Counted from the stretch's first letter, positions 52,106-61,567 are shown. The stretch is 64,000 bases of DNA from Elusimicrobium minutum Pei191 (GCF_000020145.1 NC_010644.1:186001-250000); one strand, 5' to 3'. Notes: generated by a model not told the origin, from the letters alone. Numbers and translations are program-made.

Positions 52106-53155
52106 TTATACTTTATTGTATATAATTTCTATTCTATTATCGCGCTTATCATTGATGTAGAGGCTCTTTCCCTTGCGCTTGCAATTAGGCAATTCTTTTA
52201 TACAAACAGTTTTATCATCCTCAAGTTTGCTAAATATTTCATTTGTATATTTTGGCAGCATACCAAGACTTATAGAAAGTTCATACAGTTGTGAATTTGT
52301 TATAGGGTCAGCATTTTTTATTGTGTTTATTAGGGTGTCTGCTTCTTCTTTAAAAGTATCATAAGTCATGGAAAACAAATCACCCTGCTTATCAAAATAC
52401 TTTTCTGCCGCTTCTGCCGCATACAGAAATTTTTCTGCTCCCTTTATATTTTTTGATAGGAAGAATATAACATGCTGGGAGTTGCAGTCCTTATTCTTTA
52501 AACTTTTATAATAGGCAAAATGGGTTCTCATCTTACTCTGAAAAGCACTTCTTATGAGTTGTGCAAAGTCTTCAAGAGTATCGCATTCCTGAGCTTGCTC
52601 CTTAGCAATATCAAAATATTCCAAAAATTGAGCAACGGGCCTGTAGTAAACGTCTTCTTCCTCTCCCTTTAAAAACCTAAAAACATGGTACAGCGGGATG
52701 AAAATAAGAATTTCCAATTTGTCTCTATTAAAAATGTTGTCATAGGTATCTTTATTTAACTGAGTATATCCGAAAGGGTCAATAAAAAGTAAAGCATGCC
52801 CTTTAAACTTTAAAGACTTATTTATAAAAGAGTTGGCGTCCTCATTCGCAATTTTAATAAAAGGGTTATTTGCAACATCTACATTTTTTGACAGAAGTGG
52901 TATTTTTTTAGAATCCAAGTCGTTTAACAGCAAAAGAATTTTTTGGGATTGTAATGGTTTGATAGCATCTACAGCTACCATGGCACTCCCCTTCCCTCCA
53001 TCTTCCGCTACCCCTTGCCCTGCAAACGGTTCTATTACGCTGACATTTGTGGCCCAGTCTTGCGTGTTCATTATTGGGAGATATGCCTTTAGGTACTCCT
53101 CATATATTTTTAGTTTAAGTTTTGTGTGAAATTTGATTTTGCCAGATGTGTCCAT
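52106..53155 (-). CDS. tcmP: Three-Cys-motif partner protein TcmP
   Basis: The 349-residue protein matches the TcmP family pattern. An early HTKLKLKIYEEYLKAYLP is followed by a methyltransferase-like motif I VIEPFAGQG (about 40-48), LNDLDSKK (about 80) and LLFIDPFGYTQL (about 122-133), which takes the place of the DPPY of adenine methylases. C-terminal helices (about 230-320) and a basic end follow. The fold resembles a SAM-dependent methyltransferase, but the catalytic tetrapeptide is DPFG. The family is named only for its partnership with three-Cys proteins, and its function is not established to my knowledge. It is first of two genes, divergent from the type III R-M operon. Confidence 0.85.
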   Translation of the reverse strand: MDTSGKIKFHTKLKLKIYEEYLKAYLPIMNTQDWATNVSVIEPFAGQGVAEDGGKGSAMVAVDAIKPLQSQKILLLLNDLDSKKIPLLSKNVDVANNPFIKIANEDANSFINKSLKFKGHALLFIDPFGYTQLNKDTYDNIFNRDKLEILIFIPLYHVFRFLKGEEEDVYYRPVAQFLEYFDIAKEQAQECDTLEDFAQLIRSAFQSKMRTHFAYYKSLKNKDCNSQHVIFFLSKNIKGAEKFLYAAEAAEKYFDKQGDLFSMTYDTFKEEADTLINTIKNADPITNSQLYELSISLGMLPKYTNEIFSKLEDDKTVCIKELPNCKRKGKSLYINDKRDNRIEIIYNKV

Positions 53156-53191
53156 GTTCTTTTACCCCCAAAAGATAAATACTATAATTTA

Positions 53192-53219
53192 ATTATATCA
53201 CATCTCCCAAAACTGTCCA
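53192..53219 (-). promoter_or_regulatory. Promoter of the tcmP operon
   Basis: On the minus strand TGGACA (53214-53219), 16 bp, then TATAAT (53192-53197), leaving a leader of about 30 nt. Its -35 lies 10 bp from the -35 of the mod promoter, back to back. Confidence 0.65.
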
Positions 53220-53229
53220 GATATTTTAT

Positions 53230-53257
53230 TTGAACATTAATTTATATTTGATAGAAT
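53230..53257 (+). promoter_or_regulatory. Promoter of the mod-OLD-res operon
   Basis: TTGAAC (53230-53235), 16 bp, then TAGAAT (53252-53257), 29 bp before the mod ATG. It is divergent from the tcmP promoter, so one bound regulator or the methylation state of this region could affect both. Confidence 0.5.
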
Positions 53258-53286
53258 GAAATATACACATTGGGCAAGAGGGTACT

Positions 53287-55257
53287 ATGGCAGACAAATT
53301 TAATAAAGAATCTTTAAATATAACAGAAGAAAAGCTAACTCAGTTTAAACAACTATTCCCAGAAGTTTTTAGTGAGGGCAAGGTGGACTTTGAACGCCTT
53401 AAGCTTACCCTTGGGGAACACACTGCAATATCTAATGAACGCTACGTGCTAAACTGGGCTAACAAGAGTGATGCCTTTACCGCCATACAAACCCCAACAA
53501 CCAAAACCCTTTACCCTGCCGTCAAAGAATCAGTCAATTTTGATACCACTCAAAATGTGTTTATAGAGGGTGAGAACCTGGAAGTGTTAAAGATACTCCA
53601 AAAGTCCTACTTTGGCAAAATTAAGATGATATACATTGACCCGCCCTATAACACTGGCAATGACAATTTTATTTACCCAGACAAATTTGCCGAAACTAAA
53701 GAAGAGTACCTTAAAAAAATTAAAGAAAAAGATGAAGAGGGCTACCTGCTAAAAGAAGGCCTCTTCCGCAAAAACTCCAAAGAAAACGGGCAGTTCCACA
53801 GCAACTGGCTTAACATGATGTATCCCAGACTGTTCCTAGCTAAAAACCTGCTTAAAGACGATGGTGTTATTTTTGTGTCCATAGATGACAATGAGGTGCA
53901 TAACCTGCGCCTGTTAATGAATGAAGTGTTTGGAGAAGATAATTTCAAAGCAATTTTCCCCAGAGTTACCAAAAAGGGTGGGAAGTCCTCAGAAGCAACC
54001 GCCAAGAACCATGACTACGTCTTGATGTATTCAAAAAATAATTCTTTTGCAGATATTATAGGGATAGCACATAATGATGATGGTTATAGTAACCAGGATG
54101 AGTTTTTCGAAGAAAGGGGATTTTATAAATTAAATCAGACCCTAGATTATGATTCTTTGGGATGGGTAAAGTCTCTTGACTACCCAATAGAAATTGGAGA
54201 GCATGTTTACTATGCTGGCGGGTCAAAGGAGAAATATGAAGAGCGGCATAGTGGCAAGCACGGACGTGCGGACTGGGGATGGAGATGGAGTAAAGACCTA
54301 TTTGAGTTTGGTTTTAGTAACGGCTTTGTTGAATTAAAAGACTCTGGGAGTAGACCTAGGATATATACAAAAACTTACCAGAATGTAAAAATTGAGAAGG
54401 TCGGCAATAAATATGAAATTATAAACATAGACCGCTCAAAGCCTTTGTCAACACTTGAGTTTATTGAAAATAAATACTCCAACGATAATGCTACAAAGGT
54501 GATTGACGGCGTTATTGGGAAAGGCATTTTTGAATACACTAAGCCTCCAGAACTCATATCACAATTAGCACATTTAATAAATGAAAAAGATTTCTTTGTT
54601 TTGGACTTTTTTGCGGGTTCTGGTACTACTGCTCAGGCTGTAATGGAGTTAAATAAAGAAGACGGTGGGAAGAGAAAATTTATTTGTGTTCAACTGCCAG
54701 AAAAAACAGAAGAGACCTCAGAAGCTTTTAGGGCAGGATACAAAACTATATCAGAAATAAGTGCTGAGCGTATACGCCGTGCCATCAAAAAAATAGAAAC
54801 AGAAACTAAAGCAGATAATACCATGTTTAAGGCCGAAGGCAAGCTGGACCTTGGGTTCAAGTTTTATAAATTAAAAGAATCTAACTTTAAAACATGGCGC
54901 AGTGATATGGTGTCCACTAAAGAAGACCTGGCAACCACTATCAATATGTTTGAAGACGCATTAAAGGACGGTGCAAAAGAAACCAATATTTTATGTGAAC
55001 TATTGCTAAAACGGGGCTATGACCTTAACGTCCCTGTGGAAACAGCGGAAGTGGACAAAACCAAAATATACATAGTTAACAACGGGGAGCTGGTGGTATG
55101 CCTGGAGAAACTGTCAGACAAAGTTATATCCAAAATACTAGAGATTAAGCCCCAAAGGTGTTTAATGCTAGATAGTTTATTTGACGGCAAAGACAGCTTA
55201 AAAACCAACACCGTCTTACAACTCCAAGACGCAGAAATAGACCTAACGGTGGTATGA
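53287..55257 (+). CDS. mod: Type III restriction-modification methyltransferase subunit (Mod)
   Basis: The 656-residue protein has DPPYNTGND (motif IV, residues 118-126) before FFAGSGTTAQAV (SAM motif I, about 441), the order of the beta class of N6-adenine methyltransferases to which type III Mod enzymes belong. The variable middle (about 220-420) should hold the target recognition domain. Mod methylates one strand of the site and is needed for cleavage by Res. The expected partner res lies two genes downstream, separated by an OLD-family gene. The next ATG is 1 nt after this stop. Confidence 0.95.
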   Translation: MADKFNKESLNITEEKLTQFKQLFPEVFSEGKVDFERLKLTLGEHTAISNERYVLNWANKSDAFTAIQTPTTKTLYPAVKESVNFDTTQNVFIEGENLEVLKILQKSYFGKIKMIYIDPPYNTGNDNFIYPDKFAETKEEYLKKIKEKDEEGYLLKEGLFRKNSKENGQFHSNWLNMMYPRLFLAKNLLKDDGVIFVSIDDNEVHNLRLLMNEVFGEDNFKAIFPRVTKKGGKSSEATAKNHDYVLMYSKNNSFADIIGIAHNDDGYSNQDEFFEERGFYKLNQTLDYDSLGWVKSLDYPIEIGEHVYYAGGSKEKYEERHSGKHGRADWGWRWSKDLFEFGFSNGFVELKDSGSRPRIYTKTYQNVKIEKVGNKYEIINIDRSKPLSTLEFIENKYSNDNATKVIDGVIGKGIFEYTKPPELISQLAHLINEKDFFVLDFFAGSGTTAQAVMELNKEDGGKRKFICVQLPEKTEETSEAFRAGYKTISEISAERIRRAIKKIETETKADNTMFKAEGKLDLGFKFYKLKESNFKTWRSDMVSTKEDLATTINMFEDALKDGAKETNILCELLLKRGYDLNVPVETAEVDKTKIYIVNNGELVVCLEKLSDKVISKILEIKPQRCLMLDSLFDGKDSLKTNTVLQLQDAEIDLTVV

Positions 55258-55258
55258 T

Positions 55259-56995
55259 ATGAAAATTAAAAATGTCCATATTCATAACTTTAGGTCCATA
55301 CTAGATGCCGATTTCCCCTTGGAATCATATTCCATACTTGCGGGAGAAAATAATTCAGGAAAGACAACTTTTATTAATGCTTTACGAGTTTTTTATGAAG
55401 ATATAAAATTTAACAAGGCAGAAGACTTTCCTAAAATGGAAACATCTGATGTAGAGTCTTGGATAGAGGTTGAGTTCATAACTGTACAAGAAGAGCAAGA
55501 CTTATTAAAAGAAGAATATAGAAGTGCAGACAAGATACTAAGGGTTAGAAAGTATCTAGCATCCTCCTCTATAGAAATAAAGTCAACTCAAAGTAATATC
55601 TATGGGTACGAAAATGGTGTTTTGTCTACCACGCTCTTCTATGGTGCTAAAAATATATCCCAAGCAAAGTTGGGTAATATTTTGTATATCCCAGAGTTAA
55701 GTCGCACCGAAGAAGTTATGAATTTATCAAAAGCAGCGTCTCCATTAAAAAGCATTGTAGAATATGTTCTTGGTAAGATATTAAAAGCAAGTTCTTCTTT
55801 TTCTGAGCTAAATAAGGCCTTTGAGGTGTTTAACAAAGAATTCCAAGCAGAAAGTTCCCCAGAGGGATTATCTATTAACAAAATGAAAGAGGATATAAAC
55901 TCTGAGCTTAAAGACTGGGGTGTTAGTTTGGGTATAAATATCAATGCGGTCTCTCCAGAAGTTATAACAAAAAATCTCCTCTCTCATTATTTGCAGGATT
56001 CTAAGCTGGGTGAACAGGAGATAAACACAAGCAGTGTCGGGCAAGGGCTTCAGAGACACATTATTTATTCTTTAATAAAAATAGCATCTAAATACCAAGA
56101 CCCTAAAGAAATTAAAAAGAAAGATTTTTCTCCAGATTTTACGCTCATTTTATTTGAAGAGCCTGAAGCCTTTTTACATCCGTCGCAACAACAGATTTTA
56201 AACATAGATTTAGAGAGTATTGCTAAGGGAGATAATGAGCAAGTAATAGCAACTACACATTCCCCAATATTTGTTTCTAAAAATATAAACAATTTGCCCT
56301 CACTAATAAGATTGAGTAGGGAAGAGCGAAATAAATGGGAAACCAAAAGTTTTAATATTTCTAAAGAAAAACTGGAATTATTGCTGTCAGATAATGCGGG
56401 GCTTGAAGCCTGCTTCAAAAGCACTGTCGCCTTACCTGCTTGTCAAGAAGAACTGAAGAAAGCTTTGGCAAAATCTCTGGCCTCGGGTACATTGGAAGGT
56501 TTTTCTGGAAGTGATAAGGAAATTATGAATATTTGCATGTGGCTTGACACAGAACGAGCAAATGCTTTTTTTTCAAAACATGTAATAATATGTGAGGGGG
56601 CAACAGAAAAAGTTCTATTAGAGTATTTATTTGCAACGCATTGGAAAGATTTTGCTAAAAAACACATATATTGTCTGGATTCTTTAGGTAAGTTTAACAT
56701 ACATAGATTTATAAACTTATTTGATTCCCTAGGAATATATCATTCTGTTGTTTATGATTCAGATAACAATCGTGGTGTTCATGAAATAGTTAATAAATTT
56801 ATTCAGAGTAAAAAAAGTGCGTACACACAAAACCTGTTAGCCTTATCTGGCGATGTTGAGTCTGAATTTGGGATTACTAAGCCAGCTAATACGCATTTGA
56901 AACCTGCTAACTTATTGTTGCATTTAATTAAAAATAAAATTACCCAGAAACAAATAGACTCCTTTAAGGAGAAGTTTAATTATCTTTCTATATAG
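55259..56995 (+). CDS. OLD-family ATPase with TOPRIM nuclease domain, inside the type III R-M operon
   Basis: The 578-residue protein has an N-terminal ABC-type ATPase: Walker A GENNSGKTTF (29-38), signature region SVGQGLQRHIIYSL (about 260), Walker B LILFEEPEAFLHP (about 295-307) and the H-loop ATTHSPIFVS. The C-terminal TOPRIM has VIICEGATEK (acidic Glu, about 445) and VVYDSDNNRG (DxD, about 500). This is the OLD (overcoming lysogenization defect) nuclease layout, known in anti-phage systems such as P2 Old and Gabija GajA. It is not a normal part of type III R-M. Gaps of 1 and 6 nt to its neighbours show co-translation with mod and res. No GajB-type helicase is beside it. Confidence 0.85.
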   Translation: MKIKNVHIHNFRSILDADFPLESYSILAGENNSGKTTFINALRVFYEDIKFNKAEDFPKMETSDVESWIEVEFITVQEEQDLLKEEYRSADKILRVRKYLASSSIEIKSTQSNIYGYENGVLSTTLFYGAKNISQAKLGNILYIPELSRTEEVMNLSKAASPLKSIVEYVLGKILKASSSFSELNKAFEVFNKEFQAESSPEGLSINKMKEDINSELKDWGVSLGININAVSPEVITKNLLSHYLQDSKLGEQEINTSSVGQGLQRHIIYSLIKIASKYQDPKEIKKKDFSPDFTLILFEEPEAFLHPSQQQILNIDLESIAKGDNEQVIATTHSPIFVSKNINNLPSLIRLSREERNKWETKSFNISKEKLELLLSDNAGLEACFKSTVALPACQEELKKALAKSLASGTLEGFSGSDKEIMNICMWLDTERANAFFSKHVIICEGATEKVLLEYLFATHWKDFAKKHIYCLDSLGKFNIHRFINLFDSLGIYHSVVYDSDNNRGVHEIVNKFIQSKKSAYTQNLLALSGDVESEFGITKPANTHLKPANLLLHLIKNKITQKQIDSFKEKFNYLSI

Positions 56996-57001
56996 GTACT
57001 T

Positions 57002-59665
57002 ATGAAACTACATTTTGATGCTAAGCAGCCGTACCAGCAAGACGCTATGCGGGCTATAATAGACGTGTTTAAAGGGCAACCTATAAATAATGGGGACTTT
57101 GAAGCGTCTTTTGGTGGCGTGGATGGGCTGGCACTATCTATAATGGGTGTTAAGAATAATATTGTACTTTCAGAAGAACAAATTTTAAAAAATGTGTGTG
57201 AAGTGCAAGAAAAAAATGGCCTAGATATTGCCACTAAACTGGAAGGGCTAAACTTCACCATAGAAATGGAAACAGGTACAGGTAAAACCTATGTTTACCT
57301 TAGAACCATTTATGAGCTGAACAAACAGTACGGCTTTAAAAAATTTGTGATTGTGGTGCCCAGCATAGCCATAAAAGAAGGTGTGTTAAAAAACCTGGAA
57401 ATTACGCATGAGCACTTCCAAGGTTTGTATGAAAACACTTCAGTAAAATTTCAGGTTTACGACTCTGCTAAAGTATCTGCCCTGCGTGGGTTTGCTGATA
57501 GTAATAACATTGAAATACTTGTTATAAACATAGACTCATTTGCCAAGGATGAAAACGTTGTAAATAATGAAAACGATAAACTGACTGGCAAAAAACCAAT
57601 AGAGTTTATTCAGGCTACTAACCCCATAGTTATTGTGGACGAACCGCAAAATATGGAAACTGAAATACGTAAGCGTGCCATAGCAAGACTTAACCCTGCT
57701 TGCACGTTAAGATACTCCGCCACGCATAAAAACATGTATAACCTGCTTTATAGTTTGGACCCTGTTAAAGCCTATGACCTAGGGCTTGTTAAACAGATAG
57801 AAGTGGATAGCGTGATAACAGAAAACGACCATAACAGGGCATTTATTGAACTGGTGGAATTTAAACAAAATAAAAACAGTGTGTTGGCTAAAGTTAAGAT
57901 TGAGTGTGAGAGCCCCTCTGGCGTTAAGTCAAAGGTGGTAACCATAGGCGCAGATGAAAAGTATGACCTCTACCAACTTTCTGGACAGCGTGAAATATAC
58001 AAAGATAATTTTGTGCCAATATCTTTAGACGCTGGGGAAGGCTTTGTGGAGTTTGGCAATGGCTTAAGAGTATCTCTGGGACAAAGCAACAGCCAAGTGA
58101 AAGATGACATAATGAAAACGCAGATAGAGCGCACCATAGCCGAACATTTAGCCAAAGAAAAACAACTGCGCCCACAAGGCATTAAAGTATTGTCTTTGTT
58201 TTTTATTGATAGAGTGGCAAACTATAGGGCCTGGGATGAAAGTGGAAACATTGTGGAAGGCAAAATACACAAATGGTTTGAAGAAATTTATAAAAATATT
58301 GTCAGTAAATCTGGCAATAGCAACATTATGAGCCAGGATATAAAAGAGATACATAATGGCTATTTCTCCCAAGATAAAAAGGGACACCTGAAAGACTCCT
58401 CAGAGAGCAGGGAAACAAAAGACGATGCTGATACATACCAGCTTATTATGAAAGATAAGGAACGCTTGCTGGATGTTAATAATCCCCTGCGCTTTATATT
58501 TAGCCACTCTGCCCTTAGGGAAGGCTGGGACAACCCTAATGTGTTTCAGATATGCACGTTAAATGAAACCAGGTCTGAAATGAAAAAGAGGCAAGAAATA
58601 GGCCGTGGATTACGCCTTGCTGTTAATGCAGATGGTATGCGAATTTATGACAAAAGTATAAATAAACTAACAGTTGTAGCTAACGAAACTTATGCCGATT
58701 TTTCCGCAAACTTACAAAAAGAAATAGAAGATGATTGCGGTGTGGCCTTCCAGGGTAGGATTAAAGATAAAAGAGCAAGAAAGAAGGTGGGCCTTAAGAA
58801 AGGATTTGAACTGGATGCTAAATTTATTGAACTCTGGGACAAGATTAAACACAAAACTACGTATAAGGTGGACTATGACTCCCAGGACCTTATAAAAGCC
58901 GCAGGAAAGGCCTTGAGGGACCTGGAAACAGAGATAAAAGCCCCTATCATCAGAACTGTTAAAACTGGCGTCAATATAACTAGCGAAGGCGTATTTGGGA
59001 CCGTTAAAGGCAGCACAACAAAGGCTATGGCAGCTGGTTTTGAGATACCTAATATCATTGACTATATACAAAGCAGGCTTAGCTCCAAATTAACCCGTAA
59101 AACTATATTGGAAATTATCAAGGCCTCTGGCAGGATGGAGGATGTATTAAAGAACCCACAAATGTTTTTAGACCTAGCTATAGGCAAAATAAACAATGTA
59201 ATGAATGAGCTTATGGTAGACGGCATTAAATATGAAAAGATAGCAGGGCAAGAATGGCAGATGCTTTTGTTTAAGGAACAGGAGATAGAGTCTTATATTG
59301 AAAACCTGTACCCTATCAAGAACCAGGATAAGACAATAGCGGATAGCATTGTTATTGATTCCTTATCCAGCCCCGAGCGTCAGTTTGCCGAAGATTGCGA
59401 GAATAATGATAACGTGGACTTTTTTATAAAACTACCCGACTGGTTTAAAATAAGAACGCCAATGGGCACTTATAATCCAGACTGGGCGTTAATCTACAAA
59501 AATGATAAGAGGATATACTTTGTAGCAGAAACAAAATCTACCCTATCACTGGATAGATTGCGAACGGAAGAGCAGTTAAAAATAAAGTGTGGTAAGGCAC
59601 ATTTTAAAGACTTTAAAGATGTTGAATTTAAGCACGTTACGAAAGTGGGTGATTTAATTTCTTAA
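57002..59665 (+). CDS. res: Type III restriction enzyme helicase-nuclease subunit (Res)
   Basis: The 887-residue SF2 enzyme has Walker A METGTGKTYVYLRT (about 88), DExx box VIVDEPQNME (about 209), SALREGWDNPNVF (motif V) and RQEIGRGLRLAV (motif VI, about 528). The C-terminal PD-(D/E)xK nuclease reads YNPDWALIY and FVAETKS (about 822-846). Res translocates or slides after recognising two unmethylated sites and cuts DNA with Mod. Both catalytic parts look intact, so restriction is probably active. It is last of the three-gene operon. Confidence 0.95.
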   Translation: MKLHFDAKQPYQQDAMRAIIDVFKGQPINNGDFEASFGGVDGLALSIMGVKNNIVLSEEQILKNVCEVQEKNGLDIATKLEGLNFTIEMETGTGKTYVYLRTIYELNKQYGFKKFVIVVPSIAIKEGVLKNLEITHEHFQGLYENTSVKFQVYDSAKVSALRGFADSNNIEILVINIDSFAKDENVVNNENDKLTGKKPIEFIQATNPIVIVDEPQNMETEIRKRAIARLNPACTLRYSATHKNMYNLLYSLDPVKAYDLGLVKQIEVDSVITENDHNRAFIELVEFKQNKNSVLAKVKIECESPSGVKSKVVTIGADEKYDLYQLSGQREIYKDNFVPISLDAGEGFVEFGNGLRVSLGQSNSQVKDDIMKTQIERTIAEHLAKEKQLRPQGIKVLSLFFIDRVANYRAWDESGNIVEGKIHKWFEEIYKNIVSKSGNSNIMSQDIKEIHNGYFSQDKKGHLKDSSESRETKDDADTYQLIMKDKERLLDVNNPLRFIFSHSALREGWDNPNVFQICTLNETRSEMKKRQEIGRGLRLAVNADGMRIYDKSINKLTVVANETYADFSANLQKEIEDDCGVAFQGRIKDKRARKKVGLKKGFELDAKFIELWDKIKHKTTYKVDYDSQDLIKAAGKALRDLETEIKAPIIRTVKTGVNITSEGVFGTVKGSTTKAMAAGFEIPNIIDYIQSRLSSKLTRKTILEIIKASGRMEDVLKNPQMFLDLAIGKINNVMNELMVDGIKYEKIAGQEWQMLLFKEQEIESYIENLYPIKNQDKTIADSIVIDSLSSPERQFAEDCENNDNVDFFIKLPDWFKIRTPMGTYNPDWALIYKNDKRIYFVAETKSTLSLDRLRTEEQLKIKCGKAHFKDFKDVEFKHVTKVGDLIS

Positions 59666-60227
59666 GTGTGCATAAGATACCCAGAATACCAGAATACGCT
59701 ATAAACCATAAAAACCGAAAATAACGCTATTTTTGCTTAACAACAGCCATAACCAGCGGAATGAGCAAACAACCAGCGAAAAGGTAAAATTACCCAAAAA
59801 TAGTATATATGACAGGCAGGGGGAGGGGGTATAGAGCATAATCCCGCTGGTAAAAACAAGGGTGGGGTACCCCACCCCCCTACCCCCACCCTATCCAAAT
59901 GGCTTGTTTATTTTTGAATGCTACCTCAAAAAATCTGGCACGAAAATTTTATAATTTTTTCACAGTTTTCCTCGTTCATTGTATACAACACTTCCAATCC
60001 CCACAAACCCGTATTTTTTGACATGATTATCGTCGTGTAAGCTATATAGTCACCTTGTAAAATTGTTAACCTCAAATGCCATATGCTAAAGTCCCAAAAA
60101 TGACCACTTGAATAAAAAACACCGTCATTTGCGGCCCTTAACCGTTGTTTATGTAGACACCCTTATTGCATTCTCTTTTTCAAAATAATTTATAATTTGT
60201 TATGGTTATCCAATCATTCTGGAGGTT
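59666..60227. other. Gene-free GC-skewed region, possible replication or transfer origin
   Basis: No reading frame is convincing in 560 bp. It holds a G-rich run (59819-59829), the inverted pair ACCAGCGG (59752-59759) and CCGCTGGT (59844-59851), a perfect 16-bp palindrome (59861-59876), and a C-rich right arm CCCCCACCCT (59883-59892). With a gene II-like replication protein downstream this is a reasonable place for an origin, but no nick site can be assigned. Confidence 0.4.
59861..59876. repeat. Perfect GC-rich palindrome
   Basis: GGTGGGGTACCCCACC reads the same on both strands and sits inside a larger imperfect inverted repeat (AGGGTGGGG with CCCCCACCCT). Confidence 0.7.
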
Positions 60228-60233
60228 GTGGAA

Positions 60234-61418
60234 ATGGCAAAGCAAAAAGAAGAAATAGGGGTGTTTAAAAAGGTGGCGGTTTTTCCTAGAAGAATTATTA
60301 AACATGTTGGCAAATATTACCCATTTGACCCTGATAATCCTTCAGGCTCCCTTTGGGAAATGGAGCTATATCTGGCATTGCTAATTGTTTCCAAGGATAA
60401 TCTGTACCCTTATCTTTCTTTTCCGTACGATTTGTTAATGAGGGATTTTAAAAGATATCTATATCATATGTTAGCAACTCGGCTTCTTTCTGTTACCGTG
60501 GCTACTCAGTTTGTTGCTAAGACTTATGCCGAGCTTGAAAAATATAAAAAAGAGGGGGGACCGACAGAAAAGATTGTCCACATCTGGTATAAAGACAAAT
60601 ATTATTTTATGGACTTCTTGGACAGATACCTTAGAGCGTATGAAAAAGGAGTATTTGACGGAGAGTATAATAGTAAAAATTATAGTACTAAATTAAGTTT
60701 GCGAGCAACAGTTAATCTCCTCAAGGCATACAGTAAAGTGCATGGAAGTAAATTTACCTTGAGGCCAGAATGGGAAGATATAGATGGTAAACTTTTGAAG
60801 GTTGACCCCAGAAGTAGGGTAATGACAGATTTGTTGTTACTGGAAAATAAAAGGTTAATTTCCATTAGCAGAGTGAGTGCAGATGATTTTGAGGAGTGGT
60901 GCAAACCTCGTATTGTAATGGTTAAGGATATGAAAATAAGAGCTAACATAGAGCTGCTTAAACCTATTGAAGAAATTGAGAAAGAAATTTTTGAGGTTAA
61001 GGCAGAAAAAGGGTTCCTCGGGCTAGTTGTAAATGAAGAGAACGAAGTTTTTTATAATGGCACAAAGATTAAAGCATTTTCATCCTCGGCAGAGCAACAA
61101 ATAGGCTTATTAAAACTTCTTATATCCAAAAAAGGTGTTGCCGCTACCAGAGAGGCAGTATACTCTGCTTTGGGTTATACTATGAAAAGCAAAAAAGCTC
61201 CCAAACGCCATAATGAATATGATGATGGCTATGATGAAATAGAAGGTACATATAAACGTGGTCCCAAAATAAACAAAAGAGAGGCGTTTAGAGATAGATT
61301 AAAAAAACTTATAAAAGAGGTTCAGTCTAAACTTCCCGACGGTAGTGTGATAATTAAGAACACAGAAAAAGAAGGTGTTTTTATAGTTTCAGGGGAGACC
61401 AAGGTATCCCATAAGTAA
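60234..61418 (+). CDS. Mobile-element protein with winged-helix-like C-terminus
   Basis: The ATG at 60234 (8 nt after GGAGG) is preferred to a GTG at 60228, which is too close to the site. The protein has about 394 residues and no signal or membrane segment. Its helical N-terminal two thirds are unrecognised. The C-terminus (about 275-390: VFYNGTKIKAFSSSAEQQIG, GVAATREAVYSAL, FRDRLKKLIKEVQSKL, then a final hairpin EKEGVFIVSG) follows the pattern of OmpR-type winged-helix DNA-binding domains. It may regulate or initiate element functions. It has its own terminator. Confidence 0.6.
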   Translation: MAKQKEEIGVFKKVAVFPRRIIKHVGKYYPFDPDNPSGSLWEMELYLALLIVSKDNLYPYLSFPYDLLMRDFKRYLYHMLATRLLSVTVATQFVAKTYAELEKYKKEGGPTEKIVHIWYKDKYYFMDFLDRYLRAYEKGVFDGEYNSKNYSTKLSLRATVNLLKAYSKVHGSKFTLRPEWEDIDGKLLKVDPRSRVMTDLLLLENKRLISISRVSADDFEEWCKPRIVMVKDMKIRANIELLKPIEEIEKEIFEVKAEKGFLGLVVNEENEVFYNGTKIKAFSSSAEQQIGLLKLLISKKGVAATREAVYSALGYTMKSKKAPKRHNEYDDGYDEIEGTYKRGPKINKREAFRDRLKKLIKEVQSKLPDGSVIIKNTEKEGVFIVSGETKVSHK

Positions 61419-61445
61419 CATTTAAGTTCTAGCTATACAATAGAC

Positions 61446-61477
61446 CGTTTAAGGATAAAACCTTAAGCGGTTTTTTT
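61446..61477 (+). terminator. Terminator after the winged-helix-like gene
   Basis: CCGTTTAAGG / CCTTAAGCGG stem (one G-T pair) with an ATAAAA loop and seven T residues. Confidence 0.88.
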
Positions 61478-61567
61478 ATTGTATCCCTGTCAAATCTCCC
61501 CGTTTTCCTCCCTCTTTTTTAGAGGGAAAAGTGATTTTTGTTCCCACTAGTTGAATTGGTTTCTTTT

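Noticed and set aside
55259-56995. Reading the middle gene of the R-M operon as a specificity subunit or as Gabija GajA
   Set aside because: It has ATPase and TOPRIM motifs, not target-recognition domains, and no GajB-type helicase gene is adjacent.
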